From positions 16,913-80,912 of the forward strand of contig JADJMO010000034.1 in assembly GCA_016709545.1 (NCBI GenBank): a DNA stretch of 64,000 bases, in the 5' to 3' direction. The notes under the pieces are model-generated. The model was not told the DNA's origin. It searched no databases and saw nothing but the letters and a program-made list of their open reading frames with translations. The DNA is from Myxococcales bacterium. Lineage in GTDB: Bacteria; Myxococcota_A; Polyangia; Polyangiales; JADJMO01. Below, piece by piece: positions 56,758 to 64,000 of this stretch; the first letter of the stretch is position 1, and each line of letters opens with the position of its first letter. Both the position numbers and the translations under genes were made by a program.

Positions 56758-57879
56758 ATGCGCTGGCTGCTTCCGCTCCTTCTCCTCCTCCTCGGCTGCC
56801 AGCGGCGCCCGGTCGTGCAGTCCGATCCTGTCTCGGACACCGCCGTCGTCCCCCAGCCGCTGCCGAGCGCCGAGCTGCCCGCACCGTCCGTGTCGGCATC
56901 GGCCGTCGTCAAGGTCATCCCGACGCCGTCGTGCACGCCGAGCCCCCGCATCACGTGGGAGAAGGGGCCGCGCGACCTCCTGCGTTGCTCCCCGATGCGC
57001 GACCCCGGCGAGCCGCTCTCGATCACCGTCGCAGCCAAGACGCCGATCAAGCTGCGCATGCGCGCGAAGGACGCCACCACCAAGGTGTTCGGCGGCACCT
57101 ACCGCGCGGAGGGCCTGCCGAAGGGCGCGCACCTCGACCCGAAGACCGGCGACCTGACCTGGTACGCCGCGCCCAGCGCCGCGCCCATCGAGATTGGCCT
57201 CGCCGCCATCGCCGGGGGCGACGCGGGCGCGGACTGCGTGACCGAGACGCTCACCATCCACGTCGTGGAGAACGACCGGACGGCCGAGCACCTGCTCCGC
57301 TGGACCTACTTCGAGGCGCTGCGCGACGCCGACCTCCTCATGATCACCTACGGGGAGAGCGTCGGGTGGATCGACGGGGAGTCGGGCGAGTCGAACGCCG
57401 CGCGAAAGACGGCCGACGCGATCGCGGCGAACGCCGCCCGGAAGAAGTACTGGGAGGACTTCACCTGTGGGAACCTCCCCGCGGGTCGCTACCACAAGGT
57501 CGACGTCGACGGGGACGGCCTCGAGGACGCCGTGTTCGAACTCATGTGGTACTCGCGGGTGAAGCCGCACAGCTACGTGATGCTGCGCACCGCGACCGGG
57601 TGGAACCAGGTGGGCAAGGTGCTCGGCCACGCGACCTTCAAGACCGTCGACGGTCACGTCCTGTTCGAGTCGACCGACTACGCCGAGAACATGGGCCAGG
57701 CCAACCTCAGCTGGGTCACCACCGCGGGCGTGGTGGACATCACGCTCTCGGGCGACGCCGGCAGCCACCTCGAGTGGGAGTTCGACGAGAAGAGCGGGGG
57801 CGTGAAGCTGGCCCGCTTCGTCAGCGCGATCGCGAAGACCGAATACGAGTGGCGCGCGGGCGGCTTCGAGAAGAAGTGA
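56758..57879 (+). CDS. Lipoprotein of unknown function
   Basis: 373 residues from MRWLLPLLLLLLGCQ (lipobox Leu-Gly-Cys). After a Pro/Ser/Val-rich linker the body reads as beta-sandwich (CTPSPRITWEKGPRDLLRC) with a phrase KVDVDGDGLEDAVFEL that is a DxDxDG calcium-binding loop of the VCBS/dockerin type. Three Cys are seen before residue 160. No family is recognised. It follows the FG-GAP gene on the same strand after 82 bases. Confidence 0.65.
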   Translation: MRWLLPLLLLLLGCQRRPVVQSDPVSDTAVVPQPLPSAELPAPSVSASAVVKVIPTPSCTPSPRITWEKGPRDLLRCSPMRDPGEPLSITVAAKTPIKLRMRAKDATTKVFGGTYRAEGLPKGAHLDPKTGDLTWYAAPSAAPIEIGLAAIAGGDAGADCVTETLTIHVVENDRTAEHLLRWTYFEALRDADLLMITYGESVGWIDGESGESNAARKTADAIAANAARKKYWEDFTCGNLPAGRYHKVDVDGDGLEDAVFELMWYSRVKPHSYVMLRTATGWNQVGKVLGHATFKTVDGHVLFESTDYAENMGQANLSWVTTAGVVDITLSGDAGSHLEWEFDEKSGGVKLARFVSAIAKTEYEWRAGGFEKK

Positions 57880-57910
57880 GTGAACGGAGCGAGCGGAGCG
57901 AGCGCAGTGA

Positions 57911-57940
57911 ACAGCGGCCGCCTCCACGGGCGGCCGCTCT
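57911..57940. terminator. Hairpin between convergent genes
   Basis: AGCGGCCGCC / GGCGGCCGCT, a perfect 10-base stem with a 6-base loop (TCCACG), sits just after the lipoprotein stop (57879) and before the end of the convergent gene at 57947. T-tracts are weak. It may serve both strands. A short repeat of GAGCGGAGCGAGC lies just left of it. Confidence 0.6.
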
Positions 57941-57946
57941 GGCAAA

Positions 57947-58408
57947 TCAGCGCGCGGCGAAGGCCGCGTGCGCCGCGTCGGGCGTCACGCGATGGTTCGC
58001 GAGGCCGACCACGTCCCACTCGTCCTGCTCGTCGACGCCGTGCACGCCGAGCACGGCGAGCGCCTGGTTCACCGTGCAGCGCTCCTTCGTGCGCACGCCG
58101 CCCTCGTAGACCGTGGCGATCTGCGAGCCGCTGCCGCCGAAGTAGTCCGTCTCCACATAGGCCACGGGGGCCTTCGCCGAGGCAGCCTGGAGCACGCTCG
58201 GCAGCACGCCGCCGAAGTGGACGAAGCCGTCCTCGGTGTTCGCCGAGGGGACGCCTGCGCTCTTGGAGACCGCGTCGAGGAGCTCGTCGAAGACGGGCAC
58301 CCACGCGACGCCGGCGCTCAGGGGGACGACGATGGTCCCGGGCAGCTGCTTCACGACGGAAGCGAGGGTCTCAGGAGCCGCGAAGATGCCGTGGATGTTG
58401 TGAGCCAT
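57947..58408 (-). CDS. Small cytoplasmic protein of unknown function
   Basis: 153 residues from MAHNIHGIFAAPETLASVVKQLPG. No signal peptide. It has a conserved-looking core (VETDYFGGSGSQIATVYEGGVRTKERC, INQALAVLGVHGVDEQDEWD) that I cannot place in a family with confidence. It lies just beyond the tRNA terminator on the same strand, so it probably has its own promoter. Confidence 0.55.
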   Translation of the reverse strand: MAHNIHGIFAAPETLASVVKQLPGTIVVPLSAGVAWVPVFDELLDAVSKSAGVPSANTEDGFVHFGGVLPSVLQAASAKAPVAYVETDYFGGSGSQIATVYEGGVRTKERCTVNQALAVLGVHGVDEQDEWDVVGLANHRVTPDAAHAAFAAR

Positions 58409-58436
58409 TTTACTTTGGTGAGCCGGAAAAGAAAGT

Positions 58437-58472
58437 CGAAGGCCCGGATCCGCTACGAGATCCGGGCCTTCG
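58437..58472 (-). terminator. Strong rho-independent terminator of the tRNA operon
   Basis: A perfect 14-base inverted repeat, CGAAGGCCCGGATC / GATCCGGGCCTTCG, with an 8-base loop. On the minus strand it is followed by ACTTTCTTTT. It begins two bases after the tRNA-Glu CCA end. Confidence 0.9.
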
Positions 58473-58473
58473 A

Positions 58474-58548
58474 TGGTGACCCCAACGGGACTTGAACCCG
58501 TGTTACCGGCGTGAGAGGCCGATGTCCTAACCGCTAGACGATGGGGCC
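58474..58548 (-). tRNA. tRNA-Glu (CTC)
   Basis: The cloverleaf folds by eye: acceptor GGCCCCA/TGGGGTC, D arm TCGTCTAGCGGTTAGGACA, anticodon arm with loop CTCTCAC (anticodon CTC), and T arm GGGTTCAAGTCCC. The 3' CCA is encoded (58474-58476). Identity and anticodon are clear from the loop and the Glu-type D arm. Confidence 0.93.
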
Positions 58549-58600
58549 GCCTGTTCTCACACTGCACTAAGAGAAGACTGCAAAAGATAAGAGAAACTTG

Positions 58601-58671
58601 CTGGGGGACTAGGATTCGAACCTAGATAGACGGAGCCAGAATCCGCCGTCCTGCCGTTGGACGATCCCCCA
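58601..58671 (-). tRNA. tRNA-Gln (CTG)
   Basis: Acceptor TGGGGGA/TCCCCCA, D arm TCGTCCAACGGCAGGACG, anticodon arm GCGGA-TTCTGGC-TCCGT (anticodon CTG), and T arm TAGGTTCGAATCCTA. CCA is not encoded. It lies about 50 bases upstream of tRNA-Glu and shares its terminator, so they are probably co-transcribed. Confidence 0.93.
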
Positions 58672-58714
58672 ATCGCTTGGGAGGGCGCGGAGGATAGCGA
58701 ATCCATCCGCAGTG

Positions 58715-59964
58715 TCAACCCCCATCGACATGCAGCTCGATGCGACCGTTGCGGCAGGCCACGACCAGAGCCTTCGCCGCGACGGGCGCGAAGCCCGCCG
58801 TCGTCGTCAGATCGAGGCCGTCGCACCGCGCGAGGCGCACCGGTTCGCCGCCGGGCCACGCCGCCGCGACGCCGTCGCCGCCGCCCCAGATCCACGTGCC
58901 CTGGTCGTCGACGATCGGCGCGACCTCGCCGCCACCGAGCGCGACCGAGACCTCCTTGCCGGGGACCATGAGGTTCGCGCCCGGCACCTCGAGCGGCCCG
59001 ACCGACTCCCCGCTCGTGCCCGTGCCGACGAGGACCCCGTAGGCCCCCGTGGCGAGCACGGCGCCGCGCCCGTCGAGGGCCACCGGCGTGCGGAACGGGA
59101 AGAACCCCTTGCCGAGGATCGCCTTGCGCTTGCCCGTCGCCACGTCGAGCTGATCGACGAGCGCGTCCGACGAGCACACCACGAACTCCTGCTTGCCGGC
59201 CGCGTCGCGCGTGACCGCGATGCCGTGCGTGCAGCTCGGGAACTTGCCGAGCAGGTGGGGGACCTTGCCCGCGCGCCAGGACCAGGCCTCGCCCGTCGCG
59301 CCGACGCCGACGACCTCGCCGCCCTCGCGCGCCGCGAGGAGGCGCGGCATCAGCGCGAGCTTGGTGCGCCCCGCGACCACGCCTGCGCCGTCGTATTCGA
59401 ACAGCTCGTCGCCGCGGAGCAGCGCGAACCCGCCGGTCGTGAGCGGCGTCACCGAGACGAGCGCGGAGCCGCTGCCCTCGAGCTGCGACTTCCAGCGCTG
59501 CACGCCGTCCTTGCCGTAGCCGAGGACCTGCTGCGAGGTGACGATGACCCGCGTGCCGTTGCCGAGGATCACCGGCGCCGCGAGCGCCGCTCCTCGAGCT
59601 TGGTGAGGATGGGCTTGCCGTCCGCGCGGGCGAGCTGGGCGAGGGTGCCCTCGGTGCCACCGCCGGCGGTGACCACCACCGTGGTGCCCGCGTCGTCGAC
59701 CAGCGGCGGGTACTCCACGCGCCCGTTCAGGTTGCGTGACCAGGTGACCTTGCCGCCGCGGGGCAGGGCGACCGGCGAGCGCCCCACGCGGCCGTAGGCG
59801 CCCCGCGCGGTCGGCCACAGCGCGCCTCCCGTGCCGACCACGACCGTCTTCGGGATCGTCGGATCGAGCGGGCTCGCGGTGGCCGCGACGAAGCTACCGA
59901 CCAGCGCGGCGGCCGAGGCCACCACCACCGCTGCGAACGCGACGTTGCTCCGACGCTCGGTCAT
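58715..59964 (-). CDS. PQQ/beta-propeller-like exported protein (frameshifted)
   Basis: About 417 codons. The N-terminus (MTERRSNVAFAAVVVASAAALVGSF) is a signal anchor. The body has repeated blades such as GGKVTWSRNLNGRVEYPPLVDD, LGYGKDGVQRWKSQLEG and GTWIWGGGDGVAAAWPGGE, typical of PQQ-like propellers. The frame breaks near 59590: ...PILTKLEE continues in another frame as GAALAAPVILGNGTRVIVTS. One indel joins the halves. Function unknown; no redox-cofactor residues are clear. Confidence 0.7.
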
Positions 59965-60006
59965 CGACGACAGAGATACACCGGGGCCCCACGCCCGACC
60001 AGCCGA

Positions 60007-61152
60007 TCACATGTCGTCGCCGCCGCCGCCCTTGCCGAGGGTGCCGCCCGCTGCTGCGAGCAGGTAGGCCTCGATGAAGCCGTCGAGGCCGCCGTCGAGC
60101 ACCGCGTCGGGGTTGCCCGTCTCGTGGCCCGTGCGGTGGTCCTTCACCATGCGGTAGGGCGCGAGCACGTAGCTGCGGATCTGGCTGCCCCAGGCGATCT
60201 GGCTCTTGGTGGCGTTGTACGCCGCGGTCTCGGCCTCGCGCCGCTGGAGCTCCTGCTCGTATAGAGGCGCGCGGCGAGCATCTTCTTGGCCATGAGCCGG
60301 TTCTGCAGCTGCGAGCGCTCGGCGCGGCACACGACCACGGTGCCGGTCGGCAGGTGCTTCATGCGGACCGCGGTCTCGACCTTGTTCACGTTCTGGCCAC
60401 CCTTGCCGCCGGCGCGCATGGTGGTGACCTCGAGGTCGTCGTCCTTGATCTCGATGTTGATGTCGTCGTCGATGTCGGGCAGCACCTCGACCGCGGCGAA
60501 CGCGGTCTGGCGACGCGCCTGCGCGTCGAAGGGGCTGATGCGCACGAGCCGGTGCACGCCGTGCTCGGGCCGCAGGTAGCCGTAGGCATAGGCGCCCTGC
60601 ACGGTGAACGCGGCGCTGTCGATGCCTGCGTCGTCGGCGTCCTGGTAGTCGATGACCTCGGTCTTCCAGCCGCGCTTCTCGCAGTAGCGGAGCATCATGC
60701 GCAGCACCATCTGCGCCCAGTCCTTGGCGTCGGTGCCGCCGGTGCCGGGGTGGATCTCGACGATGGCGTTGTTGCGGTCGGCCTTGCCGGAGAGCATCCG
60801 CCCGAGCTCGATCTGCCGCAGGCGCAGCTCGAGGGGACCGAGCGCCTTCACGACCTCGGCCTCGGTGTCGTCGGCGGCCTCACCGCCCTCCATCGCCGCG
60901 ATCTCGAGCAGCTCGGACTGATCGACGAGCTGCTTGTCCAGGGTCTCGACGGACTGGATCCGCTCCTCGGCCTCGGCGCGCTCGCGCAACAAGCTCTGCG
61001 CGCGCTTCGGGTCGTCCCAGAACCCCGGGGCCCCGGCGCGCTCGTTGAGCTGCTCCAGCTTTCGCTTCAGGGTCGGGACGTCAAAGATGCCCCCTTAGCG
61101 TCGTGAGGCGCTGTTGGAGGGCCTGGACCTTCTCGCGGGTTTCACCCAGCAT
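60007..61152 (-). CDS. prfB: Peptide chain release factor 2 with programmed frameshift
   Basis: RF2 of about 370 residues. Translation starts at ATG 61152 (MLGETREKVQALQQRLTTLR) and must shift +1 at codon 23/24, where CTT TGA C follows AGGGGG. The main frame then has the anticodon-like RISPFDA (SPF, for UGA/UAA) and RAGGKGGQNVNK (GGQ). A second, non-programmed break near 60258 (TATA where TA is expected) displaces ARLYEQELQRREAETAAYN, a normal RF2 C-terminus. Because RF2 is essential, that second break is probably an assembly indel. It diverges from the TPR gene. Confidence 0.93.
61081..61095 (-). promoter_or_regulatory. prfB +1 programmed frameshift signal
   Basis: On the minus strand AGGGGG-CAT-CTT-TGA-C: an internal Shine-Dalgarno-like AGGGGG three bases before the slippery CTT and the in-frame TGA followed by C. 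This matches the autoregulatory RF2 site of Escherichia coli (AGGGGGTATCTTTGAC) in all but one base. RF2 shortage favours the shift, giving feedback control. Confidence 0.93.
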
Positions 61153-61188
61153 CCGCGCTCGATAGCACGCTACGATGGCCCTGTGCAG

Positions 61189-62190
61189 ATGCGCCCGCCC
61201 GTCGCCGCCGCCGCCCTGGTCTTCGCCTCGATCGCCGTCGCTCCGGGTGCCACCGCCGCGCCGGGCTCGGTGAGCTCGTCCGACGTCGAGTTCGCGACGG
61301 CGCAGAAGGCGCCCGAGTGCCTGTCGTTCACGGGCAAGGGCTCGACGGGTCCCAAGAGCACGCTGTGGGCGGGCGCCAAGCAGCCGTCGCTCAAGGAGCA
61401 CTGCCTCGAGCTGCAGCAGGGCATCCGCCGCTTCCGCAACGGCGAGTTCCTCCAGGCCGTGGCGCAGGCCGACCGCGCCGAGCTCCTGAGCCCCGGGCTC
61501 GCCGGCCCTCACGTGGTGCGCGGCGAGGCGCTCGCGCGGTGGGGCAAGTACAAGGAGGCCTACGAGGCGTTCGAGAAGGCCCGCACCCTCCACGCCCGCG
61601 CGCTCGACGACGCCGAGGCCCTCGACGACCTCGGCTTCGTGCAGGTCCGCCTCGGCAAGCTCGACGAGGCCCGCAAGACCTACCGCGCGCTCCTCCCGCG
61701 CGTCGCCGGCCCGCTCGGCCTCTGCGCCGTCGGCGGCGAGTGCGAGGCGGCCGGCGCGGCCTACCTCACCGCGGGCATGCTCGCCCTCGAGCAGGGCAAG
61801 CCGGGCATCGACGAGGCCGTCGCCGTCCTCCGCGAGGCGCGCAGCAAGAGCCCCGCGTCGAGCAGCGTGCGGCGCGTCGGCACCCTCGCGCTCGCGCTCG
61901 CGCTCGACCGCCGCGGCGACACCACGCAGGCCCGCGAGCTCACGAGCGAGCTCTCGAAGACCGCAGGAATCCCGGGAGATCTGCCCACCGAGCTGTCGAG
62001 CCGGTTCCCGGCCATGGAGGAGGGGCTCGCGCTGCGCGCCATCGGGCTCGAGGCCACCGAGCCCACGGTGGCCCTCGAGGTCTGGCGCAAGTACCTCACG
62101 GCGGGCGGCGACAAGCGCGCGTGGGCCGACCACGCCAAGCAACACGTCGCGGCCCTCGAGAAGCCGGCCCCGAAGAAGAAGGGCGGATGA
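61189..62190 (+). CDS. Secreted TPR-repeat protein
   Basis: 333 residues with a signal peptide (VAAAALVFASIAVAPGATA). TPR-like helical pairs include GEFLQAVAQADRAELLSPG, KYKEAYEAFEKARTLHARA and KLDEARKTYRALLP. The C-terminus is basic (KPAPKKKGG). A GTG 6 bases upstream could be the start. It overlaps the next gene (ATGA), so both exported TPR proteins are made together and may form a complex in the periplasm. Confidence 0.75.
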   Translation: MRPPVAAAALVFASIAVAPGATAAPGSVSSSDVEFATAQKAPECLSFTGKGSTGPKSTLWAGAKQPSLKEHCLELQQGIRRFRNGEFLQAVAQADRAELLSPGLAGPHVVRGEALARWGKYKEAYEAFEKARTLHARALDDAEALDDLGFVQVRLGKLDEARKTYRALLPRVAGPLGLCAVGGECEAAGAAYLTAGMLALEQGKPGIDEAVAVLREARSKSPASSSVRRVGTLALALALDRRGDTTQARELTSELSKTAGIPGDLPTELSSRFPAMEEGLALRAIGLEATEPTVALEVWRKYLTAGGDKRAWADHAKQHVAALEKPAPKKKGG

Positions 62191-63092
62191 AGCCGGCGCT
62201 CGCGGCGCTGGTTCTCGGGGCGGCGCTGGTCGTACCGACGCCGGCCCTCGCCGACCTCTGGGTCGGCGCGAAGGACGCCGCCGCGGGCAAGCTCCACAAG
62301 GGCCCGCTCCCGGCCGACGTCGTGCACCGTCGGGCGATCGAGGCGCTCTCCTCCGACAGCGTCGACGCCTACCTGCGCCTGCGGGCCGCCACGGCCCTCG
62401 TCCGCGTGCACGGGGGCAGCACCTCCGTCGACCCGCGCCTCCGCTACGACCTCGGCTTCCTCCTGGTCGCGCTCCACGACTACGAGGACGCGATCCCCGC
62501 GCTCCACCACGCGCTCGCCTACGCGCCGAAGCACGCCCAGGCCGGCCGCGCGTGGTTCTCGCTCGGCATCAGCCACGCCCACCGTGGCGAGGCCGAGGAC
62601 GAGGAGACCGCGTGGCAAATGGCCCTCGCGCTCGCCGACGACCCGAGCGAGCGGCACGTGGTCCTCGCCAACCTCGCCGAGACCGAGATGCGCCTCGGTC
62701 GCCTCGACGACGCCCTCACCGCGATCGAGCAGGCCATCGATCTCGTCCCCCAGCACGCCGTCACCCACTGGACCCGGGCCCTCTTGCTCGACCGGCTCGA
62801 CGATCGCCCGCGCGCGCTCGCGGCGGCCTCGGTGGCCCTCTCGCTCGACCCCGACGGCAAGAGCCTCGAGGGCGACAGCGTGTTCTACGTGCCGCCCTAC
62901 GACGTGTACTGGTACCAGGCGCTCGTGGCCCTCGCGCAGGCCGACGCCACCCCCGAGATCGCCGGCCTCGAGCGCATCAAGGCGCTGAGCCACTACACGA
63001 AGTGGCTCGACAGCGCCGCGCCCGACGACCCGTTCCGTGGGATCGCCGGCGCGCGGATCGCCCAGACCAAGGCGCTCCTCAAGCTCAAGTGA
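62187..63092 (+). CDS. Secreted TPR-repeat protein, second of the pair
   Basis: 301 residues, signal peptide LAALVLGAALVVPTPALA. TPR helices occur at about residues 80-230 (DYEDAIPALHHALAYAPKHA, RLDDALTAIEQAIDLVPQHA, DRPRALAAASVALSLDPDG), the last three being canonical TPRs. Coupled to the preceding gene by a 4-base overlap. Periplasmic scaffold role inferred. Confidence 0.8.
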   Translation: MKPALAALVLGAALVVPTPALADLWVGAKDAAAGKLHKGPLPADVVHRRAIEALSSDSVDAYLRLRAATALVRVHGGSTSVDPRLRYDLGFLLVALHDYEDAIPALHHALAYAPKHAQAGRAWFSLGISHAHRGEAEDEETAWQMALALADDPSERHVVLANLAETEMRLGRLDDALTAIEQAIDLVPQHAVTHWTRALLLDRLDDRPRALAAASVALSLDPDGKSLEGDSVFYVPPYDVYWYQALVALAQADATPEIAGLERIKALSHYTKWLDSAAPDDPFRGIAGARIAQTKALLKLK

Positions 63093-63104
63093 AACACCGT
63101 CGCT

Positions 63105-63127
63105 GATCCAGGGTCCTTACCTGGATC
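63105..63127 (+). terminator. Hairpin after the TPR pair
   Basis: GATCCAGG / CCTGGATC, an 8-base stem with a 7-base loop, lies 12 bases after the stop. No T-run follows. A separate 12-base palindrome, GCAGACGTCTGC, is at 63139-63150. Confidence 0.4.
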
Positions 63128-63269
63128 GCTTGAGACCCGCAGACGTCTGCGGCTCTACACGCAGACGTCTCCGTGCGCGGGAGGACAAGCCACTTCGGAT
63201 CCGCCGGCCCGCGGTTCGTGCGTGAATCGAGCTGATTGCAAGGCGCGTACGCTTCTCGTCAGGGGCGGA

Positions 63270-63770
63270 GGTGGCCTGGTGTGTTCGACACCGTGCCGGA
63301 GCGGACGTCGCTGCACGCGCCGGTGCGCGAGCAGCTCCAGGCGTTCCACCGTCACACGTCCGAGCACTACGCGGGTGAGCTTCCGGTCTATTTTCGTCGC
63401 GCGTTCGAGCGATACCTGCGCTGCGGCTTGCCGGAGCATGGTTTTCGCTCAAGTCCGCTGCGACGACTGCGGCCAGCGGGTCGGGCCTCGTGTGCCGGTC
63501 GCATCATGGCGAGCACCAGCGCGCCTGGTACCAGGGGCTGCCGCGTGCCTCTCCGTCAATGGGTGCTGACCCAGCCGTTCGAGCTCCGCGCGCGGGCCGC
63601 GAAGGAGCCCGCGCTCGTCGCGGGCATCGATCGGATCCTGTTCCGGGAGGTTGAGCGCTGATGCGACGCGCCGCGGGCCCGCACGCAGGTCGCGCCGGCA
63701 GCGTGACGGTCGTGCAGCGCTTCGGCGGATCCCTGAACCTCCACGTGCACCTCCACACGCACTTCCTCAG
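63270..63770 (+). pseudogene. IS91-family transposase remnant
   Basis: Typical IS91 (Y2 rolling-circle) pieces in changing frames: LQAFHRHTSEHYAGELPVYF...FERYLRCGLPEHGF, CDDCGQR (zinc-binding), RQWVLTQPFELRARAAKEP and TVVQRFGGSLNLHVHLHTHF with the HUH (His-Val-His) motif. The Tyr domain is missing. At least three frame changes and a truncated end show it is dead. Confidence 0.8.
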
Positions 63771-64000
63771 GGCCTCACGAAGACCTACAACGCACTCAAG
63801 GAGCCGGAGAACGACAGCCACGCATCCTCGAGCTGCGCGCCCTGCACGAGCAGATGGACCGCGCCGTCCTCGATGCCGATGGCTGGACCGACATCGCCGT
63901 CCCCCCGTTCTGCCCTAGACCGACGCCGACAGAGTGCCCCTCGCGAAGTTCGAGGACGAGGTGATCGACCGCCTCTACCTCCTCAACGACGAACAGACCC
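63771..64000 (+). pseudogene. Fragment of a type IIG restriction-modification enzyme
   Basis: From the IS91 junction on, frames read LTKTYNALKEPENDS, then RILELRALHEQMDRAVLDADGWTDIAVPP and VPLAKFEDEVIDRLYLLNDEQ. These resemble the conserved C-terminal part (LxxLYN..., LH..MD.AVL.AYGW) of Eco57I/MmeI-type methylase-endonucleases, near the target-recognition region. Two frameshifts break it, and it runs off the window end. It starts directly at the end of the IS91 remnant. Confidence 0.6.

Noticed and set aside
61081..61083. The TGA in prfB as a nonsense mutation or selenocysteine codon
   Set aside because: It is the known programmed +1 frameshift site with its Shine-Dalgarno-like AGGGGG.

Overview
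The window is about 64 kb of GC-rich, gene-dense DNA that looks like a Myxococcota (myxobacterial, Polyangia-like) chromosome. The signs are Cys-rich disulfide-repeat surface proteins, a MYXO-CTERM-type C-terminal anchor, many lipoproteins, multi-PAS hybrid kinases, a SprT/DUF2786 protein and a glutaminyl-tRNA synthetase carrying a GatB/YqeY tail. Nearly all codons end in G or C, so long spurious ORFs occur in other frames; only frames with recognisable protein sequence were kept.

Layout. 0-9 kb: a Cys-rich surface protein cut by the window edge, a thioredoxin-like lipoprotein coupled to a short-chain dehydrogenase, proline iminopeptidase, a secreted discoidin/glutamine-amidotransferase-like protein, an ABC1/UbiB kinase, a phospholipase D-like lipoprotein and a WGR protein. 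9-17 kb: a MacAB-type efflux operon diverges from a saccharopine-dehydrogenase-like/FGGY-kinase/TetR operon across a perfect inverted repeat that looks like a TetR operator; a ketosynthase III and a poly-G tract follow. 17-25 kb: a sensor kinase translationally coupled to an acetolactate-synthase-like enzyme, facing a multi-PAS hybrid kinase coupled to a response regulator with a zinc-ribbon tail. 25-30 kb: rhodanese-like lipoprotein, phosphofructokinase, a small MYXO-CTERM-like peptide, a REP-flanked Y1 transposase remnant, SprT peptidase, HSDL2-type dehydrogenase and free-methionine-sulfoxide reductase. 30-33.4 kb: an insertion-sequence graveyard (IS110 and Tn5-like IS4 remnants, REP copies, an orphan antitoxin-like gene). 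33.4-45.4 kb: degenerate GGDEF protein, SGNH hydrolase-like lipoprotein, B12-binding radical SAM protein, a four-gene operon (DUF2062-methyltransferase, vWA, TPR/HEAT, small secreted protein), scpA, an outer-membrane-like protein and glnS. 45.4-61.2 kb: an oversized GlmS-like protein, small membrane and lipoproteins, thioredoxin, an ECF-like sigma factor, an rtcB gene behind a leader-peptide/terminator module, an FG-GAP/Cys-rich surface protein, tRNA-Gln(CTG) and tRNA-Glu(CTC) with a strong terminator, a beta-propeller protein, and prfB with its programmed frameshift signal. 61-64 kb: two secreted TPR proteins, then an IS91 remnant abutting a fragment of a type IIG restriction-modification enzyme.

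At least eight apparent single-site frameshifts interrupt otherwise intact, conserved genes, one of them the essential prfB. This pattern suggests uncorrected indels in the assembly more than gene decay, whereas the IS remnants at 30-33 kb and 63 kb carry many independent lesions and are genuinely degraded. The most interesting signals are a structured REP-like family with compensatory stem changes and its transposase, the putative rtcB attenuator, the operator-centred efflux/metabolic divergon, the kinase-TPP-enzyme pair, and the DUF2062-methyltransferase/vWA/HEAT operon.
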